Below are positions 34,030 through 47,141 of a stretch of 64,000 nucleotides of DNA, piece by piece. The stretch covers positions 62,001 to 126,000 of the forward strand of contig JAKOGH010000244.1 in the NCBI GenBank assembly GCA_024811115.1, written 5' to 3'. A program made the position numbers and the translations under genes. The DNA comes from Terana coerulea (lineage: Eukaryota; Basidiomycota; Agaricomycetes; Polyporales; Phanerochaetaceae). The notes under the pieces are model-generated. The model did no database searches and had not been told where the DNA came from. It was given only the letters and a program-made list of their open reading frames with translations. Within the stretch, counting starts at the first letter, position 1. The number at the start of each line of letters is the position of its first letter.

Positions 34030-34482
34030 CTAGTCCTTGTCGGTAAGCCCGTGCTCCGTATGAATCTGGCGAATAGTAACACCCTTGTGCGCAGCAAGCT
34101 AAGAAGACAGCTTCAGATTTTGTCTGAAATTGGTGTCTTTCCTGACTTACTCGACCTATGAGAATCTTCCCCACACATTCAGTTGAGTACCTTTCGAAGA
34201 TGCTGAGTACATGCGCTTCACCTGAGACGCGTCTTTGGCCTCATTGTATCGGTGCAATGATTTGATATGCGAACACACGATCTCGTCCGCATTCTCATCC
34301 TCGCTACATGGCAATGAGCATATACGCAGTAAACTTCTGGGTCTTGGAGGTGAGTTACCCGAGAACACTCTGGAGTTCTTGTATCTCAGCCTCGAGGGCG
34401 GCGATGCGCTCCTGCTGCTTCTGCTGACCTACTTAACGGACAAAATGCCCCGCCAAAAAAAATGACCTACCTTCGTGGACAT
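34030..34482 (-). CDS. swi5: Swi5-type recombination mediator
   Basis: Small accessory factor that, with Sfr1, stimulates Rad51/Dmc1 strand exchange in homologous recombination. Five tiny exons, 34482-34471 (12 nt), 34423-34359, 34303-34222, 34165-34151 (15-nt micro-exon) and 34098-34030, give 80 residues, close to the 85 of fission yeast Swi5. A coiled-coil start (QQERIAALEAEIQELQSVL) leads to the Swi5 signature: HRYNEAKDASQ, ILIGRLAAHKGVTIRQIH, then HGL near the end. Without the micro-exon the conserved ILIGR string is lost, which supports it. The single-frame pieces are so short that automatic gene finding would probably miss the gene. Confidence 0.85.
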
Positions 34483-35091
34483 GGTGGCGTGCATTCTGTT
34501 CTCGCGTCTCAGATCGATTAAATGGGATGTTGGGATGTTGGGATGGGACAGGACAATCGGAGCAAGGCCCGTGGCCGGAAGGCCGCTGATTGCAATGTTG
34601 AGCGGAGACCGAATAGTAGACAAAGTAAACTTTTAGCTGAGTTGTAATTAGTAAGCGGCCTTGCATCTCCGTCAGCATTTTTCGAGCGGCGATTGCTGCC
34701 ATTCTGTTTCCAATCCGAACTTGTCCTAACCGAGCTCAAACAAACGATGCAAATGTGAACTAGTACTAATACACCGTACAGCATCTCTGTAATCGACTAT
34801 CATCATCTCACAACGACGAGGACCTGCGCAAGGAAGATGTACGTATATACGAACGTAGCTGGTGAGCATGCGAAGAAGGAAAGAAGTGGTACGAGAGTCC
34901 AAATGTGTTTGTAAATGGTCCAGGTATGCAAAACAAAATGCGGTAGACATGGCTAACATTGAGATCGCAGGAACATCCAGATATTTTTGGGGTAGTTATT
35001 CTGCTGCAGGGCGACCCAAAGAGATTATAGTACAGTATTTTGAAAACCAAGCTAGCATCAACGCCACCGGTAGGCCAACTTTTGGACGCCT
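34483..35091. other. Tandem intergenic region with short tandem repeat
   Basis: This 609-bp spacer between two leftward genes contains the Swi5 promoter. A TGGGATGT-type triplicate is at about 34523-34546. No coding exon was recognised. Confidence 0.4.
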
Positions 35092-37443
35092 TCACTCAGC
35101 GTTTGTCGCGCGGCTCGCGATGAACGGGCCTTCGAGAGGAATAGCGTTAGGATGGATATTGAAGGTGCGCCAGTTGCCGACGAGATTCTGGTCGCCGACG
35201 ATGTATCCGCGGAAGATTGTCGTTCCAAGCTCAGGAATGCTCACGGGAACGCGGACCATAGCGATGAGCCCGTCGAACGAACGAACGCGTCCGTAGAAGC
35301 GGTAGTGGTGCCAGGCCTGCCCGTGCTCGGGAAGAGTCTGCAGGAGAACATGGGTGAGTATTCACGAATCCAGGCATTGCCAAAATATCAAAGCTCACCT
35401 CGCCTGTGACGATGATATCTCGAATCCCGGAGCAGGTATAGGTGGAATAATCGCCCGACTGGCTAGACGCGTCGCTGCGCAGCTCTTCTTCTAGCAATTC
35501 ATCGACCTGAAAGTTGGCACCAACCGCGCGCTGGACATCCGCCCGCACTTCCTCCGCCTCTTGCATTCCCGAACCCTCGACGCCTTGTGGAGCGTCCGGC
35601 GGACCAGGCGTCTCAAATACTTGACGACGGGGAGAAGGGCTTCGCCCAAGTCTGGGTCTCTTTCCTCGCACCCTGCTCTCATCCACGTCACCTTCCGTGT
35701 CCTCCTCCGTGTCCATGTCTTCCTCATCGTCACTTACACTCGCACTCTTGCGCTTCCTATCCATCCGTGCAGCACGCCGTTCATTCTCGCGCACCTTCTC
35801 CTCCAACGCCTCCTGCTCCAGCCTGCGCCGCTCGAGGCATTCTTCGCATGATTCCTCGGAGTGGGAACTGGGTCGACCCTCAGCCCAGGTTTCATATTTG
35901 GTCACGAATAGCCCACGGTCGTTATGTACACGGATGATCCCTCGCGCTTCCTTGAGCTCGAATCTGGTGGGGATCCAGGCATTGACCACGCCGTCGTCGT
36001 AGCCATTTCCTAGAGGTCCGCCGGCTCGGAGCGGCACCTGAGGACTGATGCAATGGTGCTCCCGGAGGCGGAACGAGATAGGAACGGTGGTCATCATGGG
36101 CTGGTGTTGGACGAAGTCCGGGGACGTGACGAGAGTAAAATACTGTTGCGTGTCGGGCAGCTAGACGCGTATCGTGAGCTGACACCACGGAGGTTACAGG
36201 AGCACGCAACAGGAATACATACCAGCATTCGGCCCATCCAGTCACCATCCAGCATGCCATGCGTGTACACGGCCCCTTTTAAAGCTGGTACCCTCCACGG
36301 ATCCCAACAGTCACGATACCTATTGAAGTCGTTATCCCACTGAGCACTCAACGCTTTGAGGCCCTTCCGCCAGACTCCGTCATCCTCCAAGCGACCGTCC
36401 TCCTCAACCAACTTGCTCCGCCAATCCCAGTCTCCCTTCGGAGCAAGCTTCGCACCCTTGTGTTGGTTGAACCGCCTGTAGTCCTCTTGTGTCGGCAGAG
36501 GCCCTATTATGCCTCGTGCGATGGCGTCTTCCCGGTCGACTGGAAGGCTGTTTGGGATATGAAACGGTGTTGGCCTCGGAGCGCGCAAAGTACAACAGCC
36601 TCGCCGCCAACGAGACCGGAGGAGGAGCGATATGGAGACGACGGTTGTAGAGCCTATGCTGGGTAAACGTTTGTTCGGGCTCACGGTACGGTGGGTAAAA
36701 TCCATGGGGTGTTGCCGCGTGGTAGACAGGAGCGCCGTCAGGAATGGGGAAGCTGAAATGGCAGTCGGGAGCATGGAAAGTTGGGTACCGAATGGGAAGA
36801 ACGACGTATGGCCTGACAAGTTCCATCAACTGCCTGCGGGCGTCGGCGGTCTCTTCAGCAAGCGTCGCTGCCAAAGTTTCATGATGAGGTCATCTGGGAA
36901 CACACGCAGGATTGTGGCCGACACACCTTCATCTGTCGTGAACCACATCAACCACAACGCGAGGGCGTTCCGAACGCTTTCAGCAGGCCACCCATGGTAT
37001 CTCTCTCGCCCCTCGTTCAACCTCTCCCGCACGAGGCGTTCAATAAACCCCTTCAGATCTGCCCACTCTAGCTGGCTCGCATTCCGACCGTCATTCTCTA
37101 TCATCATGAAGAACGCGGTCCACAGATCCTCGAGGACGGACTCGGCCGCGATATCTCCGCTTCGGATGCGCCTCAGGGCGGTGCAGTTGACCCTCAGCTG
37201 GTAGGCGACGTTGTTCACCTGCCGACATTGCGAGCCAAAGCGCCGCAAGGCTGCCCTGGTGTCGAACTTGAGGGCGAAGATGCGTGCATAGAGGTGCGGA
37301 TCGGCGTCGAACGAGAGAGCGCTGTGGATGTGCTTGCACGAGAGTAGCAGCGAGACGAGGTCCTTCGGAGGTCCAAGCGGTTCAGCGTTGGCGACCAGGA
37401 CGCCAATGTTCTCGAGGATGGGAAAAGGGAATCGGCAGAGCAT
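35092..37443 (-). CDS. F-box domain protein (Agaricomycete type), compensating frame breaks
   Basis: Exons 37443-36223, 36160-35399 and 35337-35092 give about 742 residues. The start MLCRFPFPILENIG has an in-frame stop shortly upstream. The N-terminus carries an F-box-like helix set (KDLVSLLLSCKHIHSAL). The middle is a conserved-looking region (TTDEGVSATILRVFPDD, then ADARRQLMELVRPYVV, then REDAIARGIIGPLPTQ). A charged linker has an NLS-like KRPRLGRSPSPRR. The C-terminus has TIFRGYIVGDQNLVGNWR. Exon 1 is readable only by shifting frame at 36873-36875 (one T short) and back at 36562-36564 (one T extra). The net phase is unchanged, so the exon as a whole is a multiple of three. It is likely an SCF adaptor; the substrate is unknown. 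Confidence 0.75.
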
Positions 37444-38471
37444 CGACGAGGGTTGTCAACGACGAGTGGTTGGCCGTCCGTGGTGGCCTGGAGGTTTTGA
37501 GGTTGCACGTAAGCGATGACAAGCGAGAGCATTCCCCACGCCCTTTGAATGATATATCTGTGCTGGATGCTGGATGTCAATTTGAAGCCCAACGTCGCCG
37601 TCCAACTGCGTCCTCCCCGTCGTCCGACCCGCACACGATGCCCGCGGCGTGCAGCAGGTTGATACCCGCCCTAGACAATACACTAACATTATCTGTACCT
37701 GTTTTTCTGTATTTCCCCGTGCGTCTGCGGGGTTCAGCAAGGGTGCGGAGTGCATCAACACGATGCAAGGGACGCCGAGATGGCTGTGAGGGCTGTGAGA
37801 AACGTACAACGTGCCATCCGGCGGCAATGAGCAGGAACGCTTTGGTCCAACTTCTGCGAAGCCGAGCCCCGACTTCATGAATTAGCTCATAGCGACCACC
37901 TCCTCTCCAAGCCCTTCACCTCTTCATCTCTTAATTCTACACTTTGATACCTCGACTGACTGCATACCCTCATTTCATGTACTAACATCGTCGTACACGG
38001 CGATCTATCTGCAACCGTTTTGTCTGCAATCTCGGCCACTGCCAAGCACCGTCTGGTAGTCTAACAACCGTGCGAACACGTCTGGAAGCTTAAAGTCGGT
38101 CTCTTGCAATCCCACGTTTCCAAATTTTGAGGGGGGAAACAACCGTGGTTCGTGTAGCGGCAGAGCTCTAACAAGGCATTGCGGCGGCAGAGACTGCGCT
38201 CATCTGTAGCAGAGTAGCAAGGGGGTTTACGGGAAATTACTCTTCAGTACGGTAAGCATTCGGCTTCGAGAACATCCTAGGCATTGTGGTTGACATTGTC
38301 CAGAGGTTTGCGACAACTCTGTCATACTCTACTCCGCTTGAGCAAGAATCAAGCTACCCAACTACACGGTTCTGCGTTTCCGCCCGCAAACTGATCTGTA
38401 CGTCGGCATGAGCTATCGGAACGCAAGTATGATGAACGCGCTGACACAGGTCCACAGCCGTCTGAAGGACC
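37444..38471. promoter_or_regulatory. 1-kb divergent promoter region
   Basis: Spacer between the head-to-head F-box and GRAM-VASt genes. Pyrimidine-rich tracts at 37890-37980 resemble fungal transcription-start regions. No specific operator was identified and no coding exon was seen. Confidence 0.4.
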
Positions 38472-41400
38472 ATGGCGCCGAATTTCTTCTCGAAACTGGT
38501 CAAAACCACTACCCACCGCGATGGACGCTCTGCATCCCCTTCGCCGACCTCACCAACTTCCCGACAGCCCACCATCTCCATATCCCGTCCGAGCACACAT
38601 CGCCCATCCGCGTCTATAAGTAGCAGCACAAACGGAGATACGGACAGCGAGTCGATCAACCCAAACGTGACCGTCATTCCCCCTTCACCGCGGACTAGCG
38701 ACATGTCTATGTCAGATCACATGGGCACCCCAAGCCAGTCGACGGAAAATATCAATGGTTCGACGAAAAAGAAATCCAAGCGCAAACACACTCTTTCGCT
38801 CGGGAGCAATCCGCTTACGCCGTCCTCTCCGAGCGACGACGACGCCGTGACACCGACACCCAGTCGACCCAACATGTTTGCACGGGAATCCACTGCCCGA
38901 CCATTGTCTCATTCGAGTTCCACTGGCAACCTACGCGAGAGTGCAAACAGCAGCCAGGTCCAGCATCCCCGCTCTGCCACAGTCGCGACGGGTTTCGAAC
39001 ACCAGCAGGAGCAGGACGGGCTGCGCCGTACCCCCTCGCTTAAGTCGAACAAGTCGGCGAAGTCACACCGCAGTGGGCTGCGCATCAAGCTCAAGGGCGA
39101 CAAAACTGAGCCGACGTCGTCCCCGCAGTCGCAGCGAAGTCTGCCATCGCCGCCGAATATAGGCAGCGCCGACACGCCTGACGGGACGGGCAGCGTAACG
39201 ATGTCCCCCATCGTCGAGTCCCCGACGAGGATCAGCCCCAGCAGCGCCATCAGCGACGTCGGTCCGTCCAAGCATACGCTGAACCCCTCTGCGACGGTCC
39301 CGAACATACCAAACTCGTCCTTGCTCACGGCGCATGACAATTCGGATGCGGCATCTGTGTACTCCGTTAACAGCACGACTAAGAAGCGGAGGTTGTTTAG
39401 ACGCTCGTCTGTGAAGGACTCCACACCTCTCAGTCCCGGCCTGCCGCCAGCGGGTTCGAAGTCCCCTAAGCGCAAAAATACTGGCCTCGCAGGTGCAATC
39501 GCTGCCTCTGGTCTTGCCATGGCGAACCCGGTCATGTCGATGCCGCAAATCACGCCCGCCGAGATTATCGCGCGCGACGTCCAGCGGTCTAACACCATCA
39601 GCAGCACGATAAGCTCGGGCAGGGGACAACGCACACGCACGCACTCTCGCCAGGCCTCGCTGAGCTATCCTACCAGCGAGTTCTCCGATCGAGACTCCTT
39701 TATTTCGGGCGTCGACGGCGGATCCGACGATGACGACCTCGACTTGGACGCGGACGACATTCCTGTGACGGGCTTTGCGGTGGCGAGCGCAAGGAGGAAC
39801 GTGGAGTTCCATGAGATGTTCCCTACCGTGCCAGAGGGCGACTACCTTATTGAAGGTGCGTGTATTATACTCGCCTCCGTGCATATCACGGCACGGGTTC
39901 GGCGTGTGTAGGGCATGACTGACTTCTTTTAATCAGACTACGGCTGCGCTCTCCAGCGCGAGATTCTTATACAAGGCCGCTTATACATTTCAGAGAACCA
40001 TGTCTGCTTCCACGCGAACCTTTTCGGCTGGGTAACCGACGTATGTAGTCACTGGTTTCGCTTTTGTCTCGGCATAGTGCTTACGCATCCTCTCTGCGAT
40101 CTTCCCGCTCCCGCAGCTGACTATCCCGATGTACGATGTTATCTCGCTAGAGAAGAAGATGACGGCGTTTGTGATCCCGAATGCCGTTCAAGTCACGACC
40201 CGGAACGCCAAATATACCTTCACGTCCTTCTTGTCACGAGACACGACCTTTGACGTGATCTACAACGTTTGGCGCTCCGCTCGCCCGGAAGACTCGTCTA
40301 TCGGCTCTGTATTACCCAGCGCGCGAGGCTCCCTGGACGACGACGTTGAAGAAACCAACGGCGCGGTGAACGGCACCGGTAAAGCGAAGGTCGCGAACAA
40401 GGTGACGTACTGTTCATGCGGGAAGGCGGGAGAGCACTACAGTGAGGTGGCAATGGAGAGCATATTGCCTGGGACGCCGGAGAAGATCTACAACCTCATG
40501 TTTACCAGCGGGTTCATCAAGGACTTTATGCGTGACGACCAGAAGCTTCTTGGTGAGCATAACATTTCCCGTCATGCATACAATGTCTCACATCGATGTG
40601 GTGCCTAGACATTCAAATTTCAGATTGGATGCCCCTTCCTGACAATCCTGCCAACCTCACTCGAAATATGTCGTACATCAAGCCTCTATACGCAAGTATT
40701 GGTCCGAAGCAGACACGATGTGAATTACGTGACGAGACCGCCCACTGCGATTTCGACGACTACGTCACGATGCTTACCACCACACGCACTCCTGAGGTCC
40801 CCAGCGGGGGCGTCTTCTCTGTGAAAACACGGACGTGCATAACATGGGCAAGCGCTGTGTCAACAAAGGTTCTCGTTACCACTCAGGTAGAATGGACAGG
40901 TCGCAGCTTCATTAAGGGTATGTTGCACTGATCCGTGCGTGCAGAAGTGAAACTAACTCACATGTACACAGGAATCATCGAAAAGTCATGTCTGGACGGA
41001 CAAAAGACTTACCACGTCGACCTCGAGAAGGGCATGCGGGACTACATCCACAAGCACCAGTCAGAGTTTATCCCGGAAGGCGTCGATCCCGCCGCCGTTG
41101 AGGTCCCCACCGAAGCCCAGGCCATCGCCGAAGCCGCGATGGCGAGCAGCCCGTCGAGAACAAGGACCAGAAGGCGCGCGAGCGCGAGCGCAACCAGCGC
41201 GGGCTGCAGTGGGCGTACGACACCTTCGAGGGCGCGTTCAAGGTCGGCAAGCAGTCCGCCGAGGGCGCCATCGAGCTGCTGCGCGACGCGTGGGACCAGA
41301 GCTCGTCGACGACGCTCCTGTACCTCGCGATCGTGCTGCTCGTGATCAGCAACGTCTGGACACTGCTCGCGATGGGCCGTCGCGAGGAGGCCGGGCGGCG

Positions 41401-41626
41401 CAAGGAGGTCCGGCGCACCGAGGACAAGGAGAAGTGGGTGCAGGGCGTCGTCACCGCGCTCTGGGACGAGCTCAGCACGGGCTCGAAGGTGGTTGCGGGC
41501 GCGAAACCTGCGGTACGCTCGGAACCGGGCGACGTCAAGGGTGAGATAGCGGAAATGAAGAATGCTCTCGACAAGATCAGCGAGCGGGTAGAGGTTTTGA
41601 AGCAGAGTTTACATGAATTGGACTGA
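38472..41626 (+). CDS. GRAM-VASt sterol-transfer protein (Lam/Ltc/Aster family)
   Basis: ER-anchored protein that moves sterol at membrane contact sites. Exons 38472-39855, 39937-40040, 40117-40552, 40609-40917 and 40972-41626 give about 962 residues. A 430-residue Ser/Thr-rich, basic N-terminus starts MAPNFFSKLVKTTT. The GRAM domain follows (EFHEMFPTVPEGDYLIE, ILIQGRLYISENHVCFHANL). The VASt domain has EVAMESILPGTPEKIY, LLDIQISDWMPLPDN and RTCITWASAVSTKV. One C-terminal membrane helix is TLLYLAIVLLVISNVWTLLA, followed by a coiled coil. The last exon is one base short; the break lies near 41133-41138, between AIAEAA and the continuation ENKDQKARERERNQRGLQW. The family assignment is firm. Sterol as ligand is inferred from the family. 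Confidence 0.88.
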
Positions 41627-41982
41627 TGATACGTTTTCTTCATACCCCTCACCATTATTCTTGGAATTATGTCTATATATTTTCCTTGATATCTTGCTGC
41701 TCACGAGTCTGTAGTTATAGAGAAACATGGTTCTATCGCACGCGCGAGTATATCGCGTTTCAATACTAATCGATATCAAATGCTAGTTCACTTGCTCAAA
41801 CCCAAATGCCACGGAATGCGCAGGGTAAACACTACGGTGACTTCCAGAGATGAGAGCAGACTGCGATTCTATGTGATGTTACCAATGCAATGAATCATGA
41901 GGGGTATACCATAGTGCAATACAGGAGAATCATGTAAAGTAGATATTAGCGCATCCTAGAACATGCCGAATGAGATTCGAAA
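41627..41982. other. Convergent intergenic region
   Basis: AT-rich 356-bp stretch between two converging 3' ends. Nothing further was recognised. Confidence 0.4.
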
Positions 41983-44900
41983 TCACCGGTCCACAGCAGC
42001 TTGTATGGTATTTGTCCGTTCGAGCAATCCCTTCAGCCGGCGACCCAGCTTCTCACCCTCCATTCTGCGCTCCCAGACCTGGTACGCAGGCGTCTTCTTC
42101 TTCGGCATCCACGCACGACCGCTGTGCCCGTCCTGGTTGGACCGGGCGGCGGTGATGTCCACGACCTTTGGAGAGGAGGTGTATTTGATAACTTCGCGAT
42201 ACAGAAGCTTCGACTCTGCTGCAAGAGTGCGAAGGGATATGGGCGTGGTAGGCCCGTCGGAGTCGGAGTCGTCTGTGTCTGACAATCCCGAGGAAACCAG
42301 TGGCGGAGTGGGCTCTCGTGAAAGAGGTGAAGGTAGCCGTGGAAGGGACTCGATCTCTCGCAAAAGGTCTTGTCCTTTGAGATACGAGTTCTCCGTGCGG
42401 AGGAAGCGAACCGTACGGCGCAGAGCGTCGATCTATTCACAGGGTCAGCTAGATAAAGAAGCGAACAAAGTGATCTACATACCTGTTCCAAGAGGTAAGA
42501 CGTCTCGAGGCTACCTTCGACTTGTACATTCTCAGCTCCGACTGGTTGCACCTCTGTCGTGGCTATTATGATCATTAGTTAATGCTACCAGCATAAGGCG
42601 CATATACCCACCTTGTTTTTCAACCGTACTAGCCGCCGCCTTCAGCCGCTTATTATCCTGCTCGAGGGTATCTAGGTCGGACTGCAGCTGCTCCATCGCC
42701 TCTTCGTATGCCCGCTCTTGCTTGCGAGCCTTCTGCAGCTCGGTCTCCAGGTCAGAGATCATCTCGCCCTGCTTCTTCACACTCTCCATGCGGCGCTCCA
42801 TCAGCTCGATTTTCACGCCGCTCTCTTGAATGTGCTGATCCTTGGCCTTCAATGTGCGGACGAGCGCCTGCATCTCGTCGTTGAGCTGCGCTAGCTTGCG
42901 CTCGGCTTCGACGTTGACGGCAGTTAACGACTTGATCTCAGCTACGCGATTAACCCACGGGGCAATACCAGAGACTGCGACTTTTTAGTACAATTAATGG
43001 TGTATATGCGGTGGCGGACTCACTCTTGTGGACATTCTCACTCTCGGTTGCGGCATTAATCAAACTCCCAACCTCTTGTCCGACTTTACTGAAGAACTCC
43101 TCCACAGCATCCCAGGACGCCGGCCCATTTCTCGCGTTCTTGCCCACCGTCGAGGCGGCGCACTCCTTTACGTACGAGAGCACAGTGGCAAACTTGAACG
43201 GTACCTTCGAGCTACGGACATCGCTCAAGTATGGCATGACTTGCTGCGCCAAAGAGAAGCCGAAGTTGACGATCTCCGGGACATCTTCGCTCAGCCCTTT
43301 CAGTTGGGGGACCAAGTGGACTTTGATCGCGTTGGAGTCTTGGATGAGATCTTCGAGGCGTTTCGCAAGTTTCCTGTGCGAGCCCGTGAGCAGGTATAAG
43401 ACAAAACAGAACGAAACACAAACCTTGTCAGCACCTTCATGCCTCTGCAGTGATCGAGCATCTTCTGCATAGGTGTAAAGAATTCGGCTTCAGGGTCGAG
43501 GTTATCCAACTCAATCTCCTGGTCTGAGACACCAAGTGAGAATGCGGACGGCATGAACGGCAATTTAGCTTACCACCGTCCTTCATGAATGCTGTGACAG
43601 TGGTCTTGATCAAACCGACGCTCGCTGAGAACATCTCCAGGTCATAGTCGCAAGACAAGGTATAACCCAGTTCACGCTCTCCCAAATCGAAGTCGAAGCC
43701 GTTGAAGTAAGTCTCCGCGAGATGGTCGAACTGCGATTGCATCCTACGTGATGGTCAGTACGAAACATGGCGCAGCGCACACTGCCAGACCCACTTTGCG
43801 GCGTCGGTAACACATTCGTATGCACGGAACTCCTCTCGGCGAAGAAGGTCGACGTGCATATCGATGCGCTTTTCCATTGGCGCAATGTCTGGAAAGATGC
43901 GGCCGATATTCAGGAACGACTCGACGTCGCAACGGCGAAGGATAGCGGCAAATCGCTGGCATGTGATCGCCAAAGTAGATAGTCGGCCGCGAAGCTGTGC
44001 GTACAATTAAACCATGCGACACTACTGCACACCGAAGGTACTTACTTCGCAAATTCCGACCAGCACTTCAGATACAGATCCGTTGAGGGCATCGGGCAAA
44101 CCATGAGCTTGGGCAACAAAAGTGTTTATGAGTTCGATCTTTGCGGCGAGACGTTGAAACAGGATGTAGCAGTTCGTCGCATCCATGTCGGTCTCCACGT
44201 AGATTTGAGGGAGATATGGCTACAACGAACAATAGATTTAACGAATAGGCGCGTAACGAGACAGCACTACATACCTGAATGATTTCAAGCATCTCCCTCG
44301 TCTCCTTGGCCTCGATACGTTTCAGTTCAAGTTCAATGTTCCTGGCCTGGTTCTTAGTGACGGACGACTGCAGCTTGAGGTTCAGCGACATCATAGCAGC
44401 GCTCTGAGAAGCCGCTGTCGCGGACTCGTGCTGAGCGGTTTGGGTCTCTGAGCGCAGGTTGTCGAGTTCGCTGAGAATGCAAGCGTGAGCGGGTAGGCCG
44501 GCACACGTAGCGAGGCTCTTACCTTTGCAATTGCATCACGAGGTCGCGGAACTGGACGATGGTCCCCTCGAGGTCCTGACAGGCATCCTCAAGCTGCTGG
44601 ATCTTACGAGCCTGCTCCCGAATCTCAACATCCTTGGCATCTGTGCAAGTTCTTCAGCACACATATCACATTGAGAAGACATGTAACGCACTGAGATCTT
44701 CCTGCATAACCTTCTCAGTCTCTATGTGGTTCTCTTCGAGCTCGTCATTCAGCTCCTTCAGAGCTTCAAGATCCTCGATTGTGATCCGCATCTCTTCAAT
44801 CTTCTCGCCCAACATGAGATTGCGCTCCGTGAGCTGTACGAGCATGTCCTCGGCACCAAGAGCATCGTCCAACTGGATTTTGATATCCTCGATTTGGATC

Positions 44901-46506
44901 TCGGCATTGGCGAGCTTGATCAGAGTCGACTCATAGTTCGCTACAGGCTACATGAGCAAGCGAAGGCATAAGAATTGGGCTGCTCGTACACTGTAGCTCC
45001 TCGAACTCAGCCGACTCTTTCTCCATATCGGCGATGCGTCTTCGCTGCTCTTGGTCTGTTTCCTGCGAGATGTCCCGTAACCTTACGTTGGCAGAAGTTA
45101 GGGTCAAGTTCAGCGATGGAAACACAAAACATGTACCGGATGAGGGCTTCCTTCAATCTCTCATTCTGCTTTTCAAGCTGAATATACGCAAGAGACTGTT
45201 TAGCGGCATTGTCAGCGCCCTCCTCACCACCTACGCATCGGCATGAGCGAAGGACACGTGGGCAATCAATGTGTCGAGGGGTGACATACCTCCGCCTTCT
45301 CGAACGACCTGTAACTCAACCTCGACCACAGCTAGTCGCTCCTTGAGTTCGTCAACCTCCAACTCTGCCGCTTCTGCACGCTCCTCAGCGACTTCCTTAT
45401 CCAGCATAGCCATTTCCAACTGCTCTTGCCAATCCGCAATCCGGTTGTCGGACAGTTGGGACAATTGCTGGGCATCAGCGAGTTCGCGCTTAGTCGTAGT
45501 TAGTTCAGTTTGGAGGGAGTTTAACTTCGCTTGCAGTTTCGGACGGAGGGCGACAAACGTCTCAGCTTCACTCAGACGTGTCTCTAGTTCACGGACATGC
45601 CGAGCATCGTCGGCGCGTTTGACCTCGAAGACGCGTATTTTCGCGCGTAATTCTTGAAGTTCTGTGTCATCGGGTGGGGGATGCTTGCAATTTTGTTGGT
45701 ATTTCGGGAGCATGCAAGTAGAAGGTACTCACAGGTGGTGTACTGGGTCTTGTGGGTGGCAGGTCGAAGTCGTCAGCGAGGTCTAAAGATGCAGGTGGCG
45801 GCGTGGCGGTCCGCCGCAGTGCTGAAGGTTGTAATGGCGAAGTAGACAGGAGGGAGGTGGGAGGCGACTGTGAGAGAAGAGACGCGCTCTCGAGTCTGCT
45901 GTTCGGCTCATGAACATCGGAGGTGCGCTGTTTCGACAGCCCGGGACTGCTCGGGACATTGGAGGCAAGAGAAGGGCGGCGTGTGGTGCTTCGAGTTAAA
46001 GTGATAGACGCGGTACGTTTGACTGGTGAGCCCAAGCCGTTCCGGGGGGCTGGAGAATGACCAGGATTGGGGCTTCGCTCTGCACTGGAAGTCTTCGTAG
46101 GGCTAGTGGCACGAGAAGATCCAATTGAACGCGCTGTGCTCACTCGTGTGAGCCCGCTGCTAATAGTCCGCTGATGACCTAGGGTCGGTCTCACTGTCAC
46201 TGGCTGGATGAATCCTTGTCAGTCTTGCGGCGTATGTAGATTCAATCTGTTACTCACTGGGGGTGGCGGTCCTGGCACGGAGAGAATACTCTTGATCTGA
46301 CTTGGTCGAACGAAGACACCGTGAGGCATCTTGCATGTGAAGTACTTGATTCCTTGAACAGTCCCATCGTTCTTGCCTATGGGTCGGTCCAGTTCAATGC
46401 CAATCCACTTGCCCGCAGAGAATTCAGCTGAACCGCAGAACCGTACAGTTCCCCGACCAGCAGGAATCTCTACAATGGCACCGAGAGGCGGGTCCTTCGA
46501 CGCCAT
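41983..46506 (-). CDS. DCTN1: Dynactin large subunit p150Glued
   Basis: Largest subunit of dynactin; it links cytoplasmic dynein to microtubules and cargo. About 16 exons read in phase from [19 protein letters not shown] (46506) to the stop at 41983. The first exon is 46506-46258 and the second 46203-45733. An N-terminal CAP-Gly domain binds tubulin tails ([19 protein letters not shown], then [20 protein letters not shown], with the GKNDG motif). A Ser/Pro/Arg-rich basic segment follows. A long coiled coil contains the p150 hallmark [20 protein letters not shown]. The central intercoil region has [19 protein letters not shown] second coiled coil ([20 protein letters not shown]) comes before the tail. 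No frame break was needed in this long gene. Head-to-head with Raptor across 635 bp. Confidence 0.92.
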
Positions 46507-47141
46507 CCTGGCGTGTGGACACGGAGCTAGACAATTTGCAGAATGAGATGCAGATTCGCGGACTCGGAGTGGTCAAGTGAGGCGAGAGAGACGCGTGAAG
46601 CAGCGTGCTTGCTACGGGTAACAAAATGAGTAAGGTTCAAAATGAAAGAATGTTGAAGCGACCCTTGATCCGATGGTATGGGCGGGCGGACCATGCTGAT
46701 CGTGGGAAAGCGCCTTGTTACTTGGGTCTACAGTCGCCTTGCCTCTCCTGCTTACTGCACCGTATATGGTGACGTCTGGTAGAGCAGGTCCGACACTCTT
46801 ACCGTTCTCCTACGTACTCTTCAAAGAATCCATCCGCTCTCTGTGCAATTCTGTGGTGCCCGGATGCGACTGTGATCGGGGACCATCTGGCGCGGTTGGT
46901 GGCCCGAAACAACATAAATGCACTGAGCTCACGAGAACACCCTACATAAACAGGAGTTCCCTGCTTCAACCCTTGGCCTAGTCCTGAAGGCTCTATAGTT
47001 TTGCTACGCCGAAGACGACGTAATGTCCGACATGTACGCAAGAAACGGCCGTGAAAGTGCGTGATACTACGTACTGAAAGCCTCAGAATTCAACTCACTG
47101 GCGGCTTGACAGACAGCATTCCCTGGCCGAATAATGGTAGT
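46507..47141. promoter_or_regulatory. Divergent promoter of dynactin p150 and Raptor genes
   Basis: This 635-bp spacer must carry both promoters. The frame continuous with Raptor extends upstream of its ATG to 47061 but has no earlier ATG. No specific element was recognised. Confidence 0.45.
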
